A stretch of DNA of 64,000 nt from GM7GCV1 sp965222065. GTDB lineage: Bacteria; Pseudomonadota; Gammaproteobacteria; Pseudomonadales; GM7GCV1. Numbering within the stretch: position 1 is the first letter of the stretch; the number at the start of each line of letters is the position of its first letter. The stretch covers positions 744,001 to 808,000 of the forward strand of contig OZ244933.1 in the NCBI GenBank assembly GCA_965222065.1, in the 5' to 3' direction. Below the pieces are notes generated by a model, which saw only the letters and a list, made by a program, of their open reading frames with translations, was not told the DNA's origin and searched no databases. Both the position numbers and the translations under genes were made by a program. Of this stretch, positions 8,152 to 16,365 are shown one piece after another.

Positions 8152-9417
8152 CTACTCAGAACGCAACCTTTCCAGCAAGTCCTCTCGCGACAGGGTTTCC
8201 TGCTCCCGATCATCGCGCAAATACTTGACCGTCACTGTATTGGTTTCCATTTCCTTGCCCCCCAGAATCAGGGCAATCATGGCGCCGCTGCGATCTGCCT
8301 TTTTAAACTGGCTTTTAAAACTGCCACCACCACAGTGGTATTGAACTCGCAGATAAGGAATCTCATTGCGGACTTCCTCAGCCAGCAACATGGCATCAGC
8401 GGCAGCAACCTCTTCATAGAGCACATAAATGTCGGCTTCGCTATCTTCGACAAACAGGTTCGGGTTGACCTCTTCGACCAGAAGCATCAAACGCTCTATG
8501 CCCATGCCGAAGCCCAATGCTGAAGTGGGCCGGCCTCCCAATTGTTCCACCAGGCCGTCGTACCGACCGCCTCCACAGACAGTGCCCTGGGCACCCAGAC
8601 GGTCTGTCACCCACTCGAACACTGTGCGGCTATAGTAATCCAGGCCTCTCACCAGCCGGTTGTTTACCCGGTAGGCAATACCCAGCTTGTCCAGATAAGC
8701 GGTTAGCTGTTCAAAATGTTTTTTCGATTCATCATCGAGAAAATCCATCAGGCTGGGCGCCCTGGCAAGCAATTGCTGCATCTGGGGATTTTTTGAGTCA
8801 AGTATCCGCAGGGGGTTGGTTTCCAGGCGACGCTGACTGTCTTCGTCAAGCTGCTCACGCACGCGATGCAGATAGCTCACCAGTTCTGCTTTATGTGCTG
8901 CCCGGGATTCTGCTGTCCCCAGGGTATTGAGCTCCAGTGCAACCGCGTTCTCAAGCCCAAGTTCTGCCCAGATCCTCGCCGTCATGGCAATAAGCTCCGC
9001 ATCCACATCGGGGCCATCCATGCCAAATACTTCGGCACCAAATTGGTGGAATTGGCGCAAACGCCCTTTTTGCGGCCGCTCGTGACGAAACATGGGGCCG
9101 GTATACCACAGGCGCTGGGGGCGATCGAGAAGACCGTTCTGGATACAGGCCCGGACACAGCCCGCCGTTCCCTCTGGACGAAGGGTCAGGTTGTCGCCAT
9201 TACGGTCTTCAAAGCTGTACATCTCTTTCTCAACGATATCGGTCACTTCACCGATGGTTCGCTGAAAAAGTTCGGTTTTTTCCAGGACAGGAAAACGAAT
9301 TTCATAAAAGCCATATTGGCCCAGGACGTCGGCCACAATGGCTTCGACAATTTGCCAACGGCCCGACTGAGGCGGCAACAAATCGTTCATGCCGCGGATG
9401 GATTGAATTTTGGACAC
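8152..9417 (-). CDS. hisS: Histidyl-tRNA synthetase
   Basis: Class II synthetase charging tRNA-His. Motif 2 is seen in GPMFRHERPQKGRLRQFHQ, the histidine signatures in LVRGLDYYSRTVFEW and the glycine-rich motif 3 in ALGFGMGIERL; a C-terminal anticodon domain follows. The GTG at 9417 is preferred because it gives VSKIQSIRGMNDLLP, aligning with the usual N-terminus of HisS, and leaves a 19-base gap after ispG. An upstream in-frame TTG at 9456 would overlap the ispG end and add 13 atypical residues. Neither start has a strong ribosome-binding site. Confidence 0.96.
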   Translation of the reverse strand: MSKIQSIRGMNDLLPPQSGRWQIVEAIVADVLGQYGFYEIRFPVLEKTELFQRTIGEVTDIVEKEMYSFEDRNGDNLTLRPEGTAGCVRACIQNGLLDRPQRLWYTGPMFRHERPQKGRLRQFHQFGAEVFGMDGPDVDAELIAMTARIWAELGLENAVALELNTLGTAESRAAHKAELVSYLHRVREQLDEDSQRRLETNPLRILDSKNPQMQQLLARAPSLMDFLDDESKKHFEQLTAYLDKLGIAYRVNNRLVRGLDYYSRTVFEWVTDRLGAQGTVCGGGRYDGLVEQLGGRPTSALGFGMGIERLMLLVEEVNPNLFVEDSEADIYVLYEEVAAADAMLLAEEVRNEIPYLRVQYHCGGGSFKSQFKKADRSGAMIALILGGKEMETNTVTVKYLRDDREQETLSREDLLERLRSE

Positions 9418-9436
9418 AGATTTCGTCTTGACTAAA

Positions 9437-10567
9437 TTAATGGCTGCTTGATGCAATCAGTGTTTCATCAAGTGCCTGTTTTTGTTTTGCTTTTTCAGCT
9501 GCACGCGCACGTATCAGCGACTCCATTTCATCCAGAACCTTGCTGGAATCTATTTTATGATGAGGCTTGCCATCAATGTATATCAGGCTCTGCGGAGAGG
9601 ATCCCGTAACGCCGATTTCGACCTCCCTGGACTCGCCCGGGCCATTGACATAGCAGCCAATTACCGCCACATCGACTGGCGTTTCAATATCTTCCAGTCG
9701 CATTTCCAGCTCATTCATGGTCTTGATCACATCAAAGTTCTGGCGTGAGCAGCTGGGACAGGCAATAAAATTAACGCCCTTGGTCCGCAGCTTGAGGCTT
9801 TTGAGCATGTCCCAGCCGACTTTTACTTCCTCGACAGGATCGGCAGCCAGAGACACCCGCAGGGTGTCGCCAATACCGTCCATCAACAACATACCCAGAC
9901 CAATACTGGATTTCACCGTCCCGCCACGCAGGCCTCCCGCTTCGGTAATACCCAGGTGCAGGGGCTGATCAATTTGACGGGCAATAATGCGATAGGCCTC
10001 GACCGTCATAAATATATCCGAAGCTTTCAGGCTGAGTTTGTATTCAGCAAAATTCAGCCTGTCCAGTATCTCAATGTGACGCATGGCCGATTCCACCAAA
10101 GCCGCTGGCGTGGGTTCGCCATATTTGGTCTGGAGGTCTTTTTCCAGTGAGCCGGCATTGACACCGATACGAATAGGCAGGGATTTTTCCCTGGCCTTGT
10201 CGACCACAGCACGAACTTTTTCTTCGCGGCCGATGTTGCCGGGGTTGATCCGCAGGCAGTCTGCGCCCTTGTCGGCGACGGCCAGCGCTATGCGGTAATC
10301 GAAGTGGATATCCGCAACAAGCGGCACATCGACTTCTTTGCGAATCTCGCCAAAAGCAGTGGCGGCTTCCATGGTCGGCACCGACACCCGGACAATATCT
10401 GCTCCCGCGCGCGCCAGCGCACGAACTTGGCCAGCAGTCGCGGCAATATCCGTTGTTTCCGTATTGGTCATGCTTTGTACTGAAATAGGCGCATCACCGC
10501 CTACAGGCACATTGCCAACCATGATTTGTCGGGATTTACGCCGTTTAATAGGGGATTCAGCAAACAT
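9437..10567 (-). CDS. ispG: 4-hydroxy-3-methylbut-2-enyl diphosphate synthase IspG
   Basis: IspG converts methylerythritol cyclodiphosphate to HMBPP in the MEP isoprenoid pathway with a [4Fe-4S] cluster. The cluster ligands are visible as CPSCSRQNFD and CYVNGPGE in the C-terminal part, and the TIM-barrel part begins GNVPVGGDAPISVQSMTNT. The ATG at 10567 (MFAESPIKRRKSRQIMVG) gives 376 residues, the normal length, and starts 22 bases after the RodZ-like gene. A longer reading to 10648 would overlap that gene. As an Fe-S enzyme it depends on the isc/suf operon lying 3 kb away. Confidence 0.97.
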   Translation of the reverse strand: MFAESPIKRRKSRQIMVGNVPVGGDAPISVQSMTNTETTDIAATAGQVRALARAGADIVRVSVPTMEAATAFGEIRKEVDVPLVADIHFDYRIALAVADKGADCLRINPGNIGREEKVRAVVDKAREKSLPIRIGVNAGSLEKDLQTKYGEPTPAALVESAMRHIEILDRLNFAEYKLSLKASDIFMTVEAYRIIARQIDQPLHLGITEAGGLRGGTVKSSIGLGMLLMDGIGDTLRVSLAADPVEEVKVGWDMLKSLKLRTKGVNFIACPSCSRQNFDVIKTMNELEMRLEDIETPVDVAVIGCYVNGPGESREVEIGVTGSSPQSLIYIDGKPHHKIDSSKVLDEMESLIRARAAEKAKQKQALDETLIASSSH

Positions 10568-10589
10568 CGAATTTATATCTAGGCCTGAC

Positions 10590-11102
10590 TCAGGCAAACA
10601 TATTGAAAATAACAATCGCCAGAACAACAACGACCACACCACTGACAATCATGGCAACCATCGCTTTATTGTTTCCCTTGCTGGCCGGCATGGCCGAAAG
10701 ATCCGCCGTACTGCGGCCATTATCCAGCTGATGGTCGACACAGTAGCGATCATAAATTGCAATCAATTCGTCTTCGTCTTTTCCAAGAAGCTTGGCATAG
10801 TTTTTCAGGTAGCCCCGCACATAAACACTTCCCGGAAATAGCTCAAAATCATTGGTTTCCAGGTTTTTGACCGCCGTTTCAGTAAGCCCCAGCGCCTGAC
10901 CAACGCGTGCCCTGTTTAACCCGGCCTTTTCCCTTTCGGACAACAGGTATTTGCCTGGCGTCACATTCTTGGGCAATGCCGCACTTTTTTCACCGGACTC
11001 TGCAGAATCATCCGCCTCCTGCTCTTCCGACTCTAATTTGGATTCCGTTGCTTCCTGATTTTCCTCGTTGTCATCCATGTCATATTTTGGATCTGGATAC
11101 AT
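10590..11102 (-). CDS. Short RodZ-like helix-turn-helix membrane protein
   Basis: It occupies the rodZ position between pilW and ispG. RodZ links MreB to the cell-wall machinery and sets rod shape. Seen here: an acidic N-terminal tail (residues 1-45), the RodZ-type HTH_25 domain (about 50-125: GKYLLSEREKAGLNRARVGQALGLTETAVKNLE), a short linker and one hydrophobic segment (about 148-168). The protein ends within five residues of that segment. At 170 residues it is about half the usual 330-345 and lacks the periplasmic DUF4115 domain. Its ATG overlaps the pilW stop. No frameshift remnant follows. Confidence 0.85.
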   Translation of the reverse strand: MYPDPKYDMDDNEENQEATESKLESEEQEADDSAESGEKSAALPKNVTPGKYLLSEREKAGLNRARVGQALGLTETAVKNLETNDFELFPGSVYVRGYLKNYAKLLGKDEDELIAIYDRYCVDHQLDNGRSTADLSAMPASKGNNKAMVAMIVSGVVVVVLAIVIFNMFA

Positions 11103-11878
11103 CAGTTGGTTTCCTGTTGTTCCCGAAGTTGAAGTTCCCGCGCCTCTCTTGAATTTGGAAACATATCTTGCAGGGCCATGGTATAGGTTTCATACGCCCT
11201 TTCATCTCCGAACTCTTCGGCCAGTTGCATACCCAAAGTCAGGCTTCTTGGGGTAGAAGGGCTGGTCGCTTCATAGCGATCAAGATAACTTTTGGCTGCC
11301 ACAAAGTCCCTTTGATCATATTTAAGCTGGGTTAGTTCCAATGCTGCCGCACCCGATCTGGGATCCAGTGTCAGTGCCCGCCGAAGTGCCGATTCAGCAG
11401 CTTCCATATTGCCCAACGCTTTTTCAGTCAGGGCCAGGCCAATAAATGCCTCCGGACGCAGGCGGTAATTCACATCATTGCTGGTGATTTCATATTGCTC
11501 ACGAGCATCGCGGAAACGACCTTGCATATAAAGGAATCGCGCATAGTTGTTTCGTCCCTGGGAAAACCCGCGATCTTCACGAAGCGCTCTGCGAAAATGG
11601 GTTTCAGCAAGATCAAACTCGCCATCTATTTGATACAGCAATGCTATGGCGCTGTTTGCCTTGGGCGAATTGCTATCTATCTCAAGCGCCCGAAGCAGAT
11701 TCAACCGGGCCTGGTCACGATTCCCCTGACCGAGATAGTTAAGCCCCAGCTCTACGTAGTTGTTCAGCGCGCGCTCCGGGTCTCCCTGGACGGTGGGCTG
11801 GGAGCCACAGGCCTGAAGCAGAAGCAAACCTGCCAGAAGGGCCAACTTTCCAAATTTACTAATGTCTCCAAGCTGCAT
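11102..11878 (-). CDS. pilW: Type IV pilus biogenesis lipoprotein PilW/PilF
   Basis: PilW (PilF in Pseudomonas) is the outer-membrane TPR lipoprotein that pilots and stabilises the PilQ secretin. The start at 11878 gives a lipoprotein signal with lipobox LQAC at residues 21-24 (LALLAGLLLLQACGSQP). Six TPR-like units follow (for example NYVELGLNYLGQGNRDQA and AESALRRALTLDPRSG). An in-frame upstream ATG at 11908 would lengthen the n-region; starts further up would run into rlmN. The pilW-rodZ-ispG-hisS order is conserved. Confidence 0.92.
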   Translation of the reverse strand: MQLGDISKFGKLALLAGLLLLQACGSQPTVQGDPERALNNYVELGLNYLGQGNRDQARLNLLRALEIDSNSPKANSAIALLYQIDGEFDLAETHFRRALREDRGFSQGRNNYARFLYMQGRFRDAREQYEITSNDVNYRLRPEAFIGLALTEKALGNMEAAESALRRALTLDPRSGAAALELTQLKYDQRDFVAAKSYLDRYEATSPSTPRSLTLGMQLAEEFGDERAYETYTMALQDMFPNSREARELQLREQQETN

Positions 11879-11912
11879 AACGCATTCTCTGGTTCTTTCC
11901 CGGGACATCAAG

Positions 11913-13082
11913 TTATATGTCCACAGCGGCCATGGGGATATGGGTGTCAACATGCGCTTTTTTTGCCTGCTCTTTATAGCGCTCGCTGCGACGGGTTCGG
12001 TCATTGACTGAGCCTGCTAACTGGCCACAGGCCGCATCAATATCATCACCACGTGTTGTTCTTACTGTCACAGTAAACCCCTTACCATAGAGAATATCGC
12101 GAAACTTTTGAAGCGATGTATTACTCACCCTTTCATATCCACTGTTAGGAAAGGGGTTAAAGGGAATTAAATTAATTTTACATGGGGTGTCCCTGAGGAC
12201 GTCCGCCAGCTGTTCAGCGTGCTCGGGCCGGTCATTCACATTGCGCATCAGGGTATATTCCACCGTGATCTTTCGGTGACTGTCCGGCATTCGGGCAATG
12301 TATTCATTGGCGCTGCGCAAGAATTCCCTGATGGGGTATTTACGGTTGATTGGCACCAGCTCATTGCGCAACTCGTCATTGGGGGCATGCAGGGAAATAG
12401 CCAGCGAAACATCCACATAATCTGCCAGCCTGTCCAGTTCCGGAACGACACCCGAGGTACTCAGGGTTACCCGACGTTTTGATAGCCCATAGGCATTGTC
12501 ATGCAGCATCAGCTGCATCGCGGCCACAGTATTATCAAAATTCAGGAGCGGCTCGCCCATGCCCATCATCACCACGTTTGTGACCTTCCTGTTTGCTGTG
12601 GGAGACAGGGAATCAAATGCCTTGGCGGCAATCCAGACCTGCCCAATAATCTCGGCAGCCGTCAGGTCCCGGTTAAAGCCCTGCTTGCCGGTGCTGCAAA
12701 AGCTGCAGTCCAGGGAACAGCCAACCTGGGAAGAAACACAGAGCGTACCGCGCTCACCCTCGGGAATAAATACGGTCTCAACTGCACTGCCCCCATCAAC
12801 ACGGATGAGCCATTTTCGGGTGCCATCGTGGGACAGGTGGTCCGCAATCACTTCGGGCGCACGGATTTCGGCGATGGTTTTCAGCTTTTCGCGCAAGGGC
12901 TTGCTGATGTTGGTCATCTGGTCGATGTCATCCACCCCATGCTGGTGAATCCACTTGATGACCTGGGTGGCACGAAATTTCTTTTCCCCGATGGATTCAA
13001 AAAACGCCTCCATCTGCACAGGAGATAATCCCAGCAGATTCACCGGAGTATCAAATTGTATGGCGGTCAGGCTATCAGTCAT
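11913..13082 (-). CDS. rlmN: Dual-specificity RNA methyltransferase RlmN
   Basis: RlmN is a radical-SAM enzyme that makes 2-methyladenosine at A2503 of 23S rRNA and A37 of several tRNAs. The radical-SAM cluster motif CSLDCSFC (Cys122, 126, 129 from this start) and the later catalytic Cys in DDIDAACGQL are both present. The MMGMGEPLLNFDN and LAISLHAPND stretches are diagnostic. The ATG at 13082 gives MTDSLTAIQFDTPVNLL; a TTG at 13100 would lie in the ndk terminator. 389 residues. Confidence 0.97.
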   Translation of the reverse strand: MTDSLTAIQFDTPVNLLGLSPVQMEAFFESIGEKKFRATQVIKWIHQHGVDDIDQMTNISKPLREKLKTIAEIRAPEVIADHLSHDGTRKWLIRVDGGSAVETVFIPEGERGTLCVSSQVGCSLDCSFCSTGKQGFNRDLTAAEIIGQVWIAAKAFDSLSPTANRKVTNVVMMGMGEPLLNFDNTVAAMQLMLHDNAYGLSKRRVTLSTSGVVPELDRLADYVDVSLAISLHAPNDELRNELVPINRKYPIREFLRSANEYIARMPDSHRKITVEYTLMRNVNDRPEHAEQLADVLRDTPCKINLIPFNPFPNSGYERVSNTSLQKFRDILYGKGFTVTVRTTRGDDIDAACGQLAGSVNDRTRRSERYKEQAKKAHVDTHIPMAAVDI

Positions 13083-13097
13083 GTCGATTACCGGAAT

Positions 13098-13120
13098 CAA
13101 AAAGGCCCGCGTTGCGGGCC
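13098..13120 (-). terminator. Rho-independent terminator behind ndk
   Basis: On the minus strand a 7-base GC stem GGCCCGC / GCGGGCC with loop AAC is followed at once by TTTTT. It lies 9 bases after the ndk stop and directly before the rlmN start, so part of the rlmN transcript may start within or just below it or depend on read-through. Confidence 0.82.
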
Positions 13121-13129
13121 TGTCGCTGC

Positions 13130-13555
13130 TTATCTTGAGAAAATTTCGTTTTCGTTAAAGAAATAAGCAACTTCACGGGCCGCTGAGGTGGGCGAATCCG
13201 AGCCATGCACCGCATTGGCGTCAATGGTTTCGGCAAAATCCGCACGAATAGTGCCCGCCTCGGCTTCCTGTGGGTTGGTTGCACCCATGAGTTCACGATT
13301 CTTCAAAATGGCATTGTCGCCTTCAAGCACCTGAACAACCACTGGACCGGATGTCATAAATTCAACCAGGGCCGGATAGAAGGGGCGCTCTTTGTGCTCG
13401 GCATAAAAACCACCGGCCTTTTCCTCGTCCATGTGAATCATGCGCTGGGCGACAATTTTCAGACCCGCTTTCTCAAAACGGGCATTGATTTCACCCGTCA
13501 CATTTTTGGCGACGGCATCGGGTTTAATAATGCTGAGGGTACGCTCTACAGCCAT
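13130..13555 (-). CDS. ndk: Nucleoside diphosphate kinase
   Basis: Ndk transfers the gamma-phosphate between nucleoside triphosphates and diphosphates through a phospho-histidine. The catalytic His is H117 in NAVHGSDS. At 141 residues, with the N-terminus AVERTLSIIKPDAVAKN, it is a standard bacterial enzyme. An AGGAGA ribosome-binding site lies 9 bases upstream of the ATG. It is the first gene of the ndk-rlmN-pilW-rodZ-ispG-hisS series, 174 bases downstream of sufE, and is followed by its own hairpin terminator. Confidence 0.98.
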   Translation of the reverse strand: MAVERTLSIIKPDAVAKNVTGEINARFEKAGLKIVAQRMIHMDEEKAGGFYAEHKERPFYPALVEFMTSGPVVVQVLEGDNAILKNRELMGATNPQEAEAGTIRADFAETIDANAVHGSDSPTSAAREVAYFFNENEIFSR

Positions 13556-13729
13556 TTAAAATTTCTCCTGTAAACAGTAACTTAGAATAAGTTCAGATTA
13601 AAAATCGGAAGGGTAAAATTTGACGGCGCATTGTACTCGCGCCACGCGCGACAAACAAGAAAGCCCTCACTGGATGGGGATGCGGTTCAGGCAATGTGAA
13701 TCACGTCTCGAGAGCTGGTCGCTCCGGGC

Positions 13730-14170
13730 TCAGTGAGATGTAGCGATCTCTCGAATTCGAGCAACCATGGCACGCAATCCATTGCCACGTGTAGGTGTAA
13801 GGTGGCTCATTAAGTCCAGACGATCGAAATAGGCGTCAATATCGAAGTCCAGAATTTCTTCGGAAGACTTGCCATTATAGGCAGCAAGCACCAGCGCCAA
13901 TAATCCCTTAACGATAAATGCGTCGCTATCCGCCTCAAACCAGAATTTTGCGTCACGAAACTCGTAGTGCAGCCAGACTCTGCTTTGGCAACCCCGGATC
14001 AAATACTCGTCTGCCTGCTTCTCTACCGGCATCTCTGGCAGTTCTTTACCCAGATCGATTAGATAGCGATAGCGCTCTTCCCAGTCATCAAAAAAACTGA
14101 GCGTTTCAACGATATCTTCTGATGAGACACTGACACCGAAGGGATGCGATGTGGAAATAGCTTCTGACAT
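13730..14170 (-). CDS. sufE: SufE sulfur acceptor
   Basis: SufE takes persulfide sulfur from SufS and hands it to SufB. The acceptor cysteine is C61 in LIRGCQSRVWL, and the domain from DWEERYRYLIDLGKELP onward is typical. 146 residues. It is the last gene of the operon; its start is 17 bases after the sufT stop. No sufU is present, so persulfide transfer in this operon should follow the SufS-SufE route. Confidence 0.95.
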   Translation of the reverse strand: MSEAISTSHPFGVSVSSEDIVETLSFFDDWEERYRYLIDLGKELPEMPVEKQADEYLIRGCQSRVWLHYEFRDAKFWFEADSDAFIVKGLLALVLAAYNGKSSEEILDFDIDAYFDRLDLMSHLTPTRGNGLRAMVARIREIATSH

Positions 14171-14187
14171 AAGTTCGGGTTTTGATC

Positions 14188-14724
14188 CTAGAAAAACATT
14201 CCCGTTTCAAGCTGTGCCTCTTCCGACATCATGCTGCGATCCCAGGGTGGATCAAACACCAGCTCAACATCGACAGATTTCACATTGGGAACCTGGCCGA
14301 CGCGATATTCAATATCACCAACCAATACCTGGCCCATTCCACATCCGGGTGCAGTCAGGGTCATCTGAATATCCACACGCTTTGATTCTTGGTTAATTTC
14401 GACAGAATAAATCAGCCCCAAATTCACCAGATCAACGGGTATTTCCGGGTCGAAAATTGTCTCCAGCGCTTGCCAGACCTGATCCTTGTCGATATTGCCA
14501 TCTTCCGGTTCCGGGAAGGTCAGGACTGTTTTTTCCAAACCCAGGGCGTCAGCGTCTGTACCATCAACCCGCAGCATTTTGCCCTGATGGACAACGGTGT
14601 AGTTTCCCCCGAGCGACTGGGTAATACGGACAAAGGCATGAGCAGGAATGGTCATGGGGTCGCCCGTCGGAACCAGGCGCGCCGGCGTGTCCCTGAGTGT
14701 GGCAACCATTCGATTTTCAGTCAT
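14188..14724 (-). CDS. sufT: SufT, Fe-S cluster maturation protein (DUF59)
   Basis: SufT is a 178-residue MIP18/DUF59 protein with an extra N-terminal domain, implicated in Fe-S protein maturation under high demand. The DUF59 part is seen as ETIFDPEIPVDLVNLGLIY, with the conserved cysteine in LTAPGCGMGQ, and the C-terminal DPPWDRSMMSEEAQLETGMFF is diagnostic for SufT. It lies between sufA and sufE with short gaps (34 and 17 bases). Confidence 0.93.
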   Translation of the reverse strand: MTENRMVATLRDTPARLVPTGDPMTIPAHAFVRITQSLGGNYTVVHQGKMLRVDGTDADALGLEKTVLTFPEPEDGNIDKDQVWQALETIFDPEIPVDLVNLGLIYSVEINQESKRVDIQMTLTAPGCGMGQVLVGDIEYRVGQVPNVKSVDVELVFDPPWDRSMMSEEAQLETGMFF

Positions 14725-14758
14725 GGGATCTTCTCTGCTTCAACGGCGATTTACTGGC

Positions 14759-15109
14759 TCAAACACTAAAGCTTTCACCACAACCACAGGCTGCCTTCAC
14801 ATTGGGATTATTGAGTTTGAGGCTATCATTCAAACCCTCTTTAACGAAATCAATCTCCATGCCCCGCAAAACATCGACCGCCTTGGCATCGATAAAAACG
14901 TGAACGCCATTGGACAGTTCGATATCAACGTCCCCTTCAACCGGGACATCGACACAATCAATGACATAAGCCAGACCACTGCATCCGCTATTTTTAACGC
15001 TAAAACGAACGCCGCCGCCTCCCTGATCAGTCAGCTGTTTTTGAAAGTGCCTGGCTGCCGCTTCGCTAACCTGGATTGTCTGGTCGGGCTGAAATGTTTC
15101 TACACTCAT
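14759..15109 (-). CDS. sufA: A-type Fe-S carrier SufA (HesB/IscA family)
   Basis: A-type proteins accept Fe-S clusters from the scaffold and pass them to apo-targets. The three conserved cysteines are present in KNSGCSGLAYV and in the C-terminal CGCGESFSV. 116 residues, with a SufA-like N-terminus (QTIQVSEAAARHFQKQL). It lies 8 bases after sufS in the operon. Position and sequence fit SufA better than ErpA, though the A-type paralogues are hard to tell apart by sequence alone. Confidence 0.9.
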   Translation of the reverse strand: MSVETFQPDQTIQVSEAAARHFQKQLTDQGGGGVRFSVKNSGCSGLAYVIDCVDVPVEGDVDIELSNGVHVFIDAKAVDVLRGMEIDFVKEGLNDSLKLNNPNVKAACGCGESFSV

Positions 15110-15117
15110 GATTTCTA

Positions 15118-16365
15118 CTACCTCAAAAGCTCGCAGGCCTTTTCCAGGCCTTCAAAAAGCTGGTCAACTTCATTGGTCGTGTTGTAAAAGGCAAAGGATG
15201 CACGCACCGTCCCGGGGATATTGAAGAATTCCATCAGCGGCTGGGTACAGTGATGGCCTGTGCGAACCGCAACACCCTGTTTATCCAACAGCATTCCCAG
15301 ATCCGAGGGATGCACGCCTTCAATCAAAAAACTAAATATGCCTACCTGATGTTGAGCCATACCGACTCTTTTCAAGCCCTCAATGCCATTGGCGCGCTCA
15401 AAAGCGTAACCCAGCACCTGGTGTTCATGAGCAAAGGCCGCCTCCCGATCCAGCGCTGAAAGATAGTCAACTGCCGCGCCAAGGCCAATGACACCCGCGA
15501 TATTGGGTGTGCCCGCCTCAAATCGAAAAGGCACGCTGTTATACGTCGTACCATCGAAACTGACGTGCTCAATCATCTCGCCACCGCCTTGATATGGCGG
15601 CATGGCTTCCAGTAATGCCTGCTTGCCCCAAAGGGCGCCGATACCCGTTGGGCCAAACATCTTGTGGCCCGAGAATGCGTAGAAGTCGCAACCCAGCGCT
15701 TGCACGTCAACTGCCAGATGCGACGGCCCTTGCGCACCATCCACCAGGACTTTTGCACCAACAGCATGTGCCAGTCGGACGATCTCCTGAACCGGATTCA
15801 CGGTTCCCAGTGCATTGGAAACGTGACCAATGGCAACCATCTTCACGCGCTCATCAAGCAATTCATCCAGGGCGCCCATTTCCAGTTCGCCTTTTGCCGA
15901 AACGGGAATAGGGACCACTTCAGCACCAACTCTCCCTGCCAACAGTTGCCAGGGAACAATATTGGAGTGGTGTTCCATCACACTGACCAGAATACGGTCA
16001 CCTTTTTTGATATTGGAAACACCCCAGGTGGCGGCAACCAGGTTGATGGCTTCGCTTGTTCCACGCACCCAGACAACCTGTTCAGCACTGGGACTGTTAA
16101 TAAATTGGGCGACTTTGGCACGGGCCTGTTCAAACGCCTGGGTAGAGCGATCACTCAGTGCATGAGCCGCCCGGTGAACATTGGCATTGTCGTGGCGATA
16201 GTAACTATCAACGGCATTTATCACATCAAGCGGTTTCTGGGTGGTGGCCCCATTGTCCAGATAGGCCAGCGGCCGCCCATTGACCTGTTGATCAAGTATG
16301 GGGAAATCCCTGCGAACCGCATCAACATCGAAGTTCACCGTTTTAAGGGAAGCAATGGAAGTCAT
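15118..16365 (-). CDS. sufS: Cysteine desulfurase SufS
   Basis: Group II PLP-dependent cysteine desulfurase that liberates sulfur from cysteine for SufE. The PLP lysine is K235 (FSGHKMFGPTG) and the persulfide cysteine C373 (RTGHHCTQP) lies on the short loop typical of SufS. 415 residues. Its ATG overlaps the sufD stop (ATGA), a sign of translational coupling. It is the second cysteine desulfurase of the locus; the first is iscS at 20230. Confidence 0.97.
   Translation of the reverse strand: MTSIASLKTVNFDVDAVRRDFPILDQQVNGRPLAYLDNGATTQKPLDVINAVDSYYRHDNANVHRAAHALSDRSTQAFEQARAKVAQFINSPSAEQVVWVRGTSEAINLVAATWGVSNIKKGDRILVSVMEHHSNIVPWQLLAGRVGAEVVPIPVSAKGELEMGALDELLDERVKMVAIGHVSNALGTVNPVQEIVRLAHAVGAKVLVDGAQGPSHLAVDVQALGCDFYAFSGHKMFGPTGIGALWGKQALLEAMPPYQGGGEMIEHVSFDGTTYNSVPFRFEAGTPNIAGVIGLGAAVDYLSALDREAAFAHEHQVLGYAFERANGIEGLKRVGMAQHQVGIFSFLIEGVHPSDLGMLLDKQGVAVRTGHHCTQPLMEFFNIPGTVRASFAFYNTTNEVDQLFEGLEKACELLR

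Noticed and set aside
13556..13729. Possible tRNA or terminator between sufE and ndk
   Set aside because: No cloverleaf can be folded and no GC stem followed by T-run is present on the minus strand.
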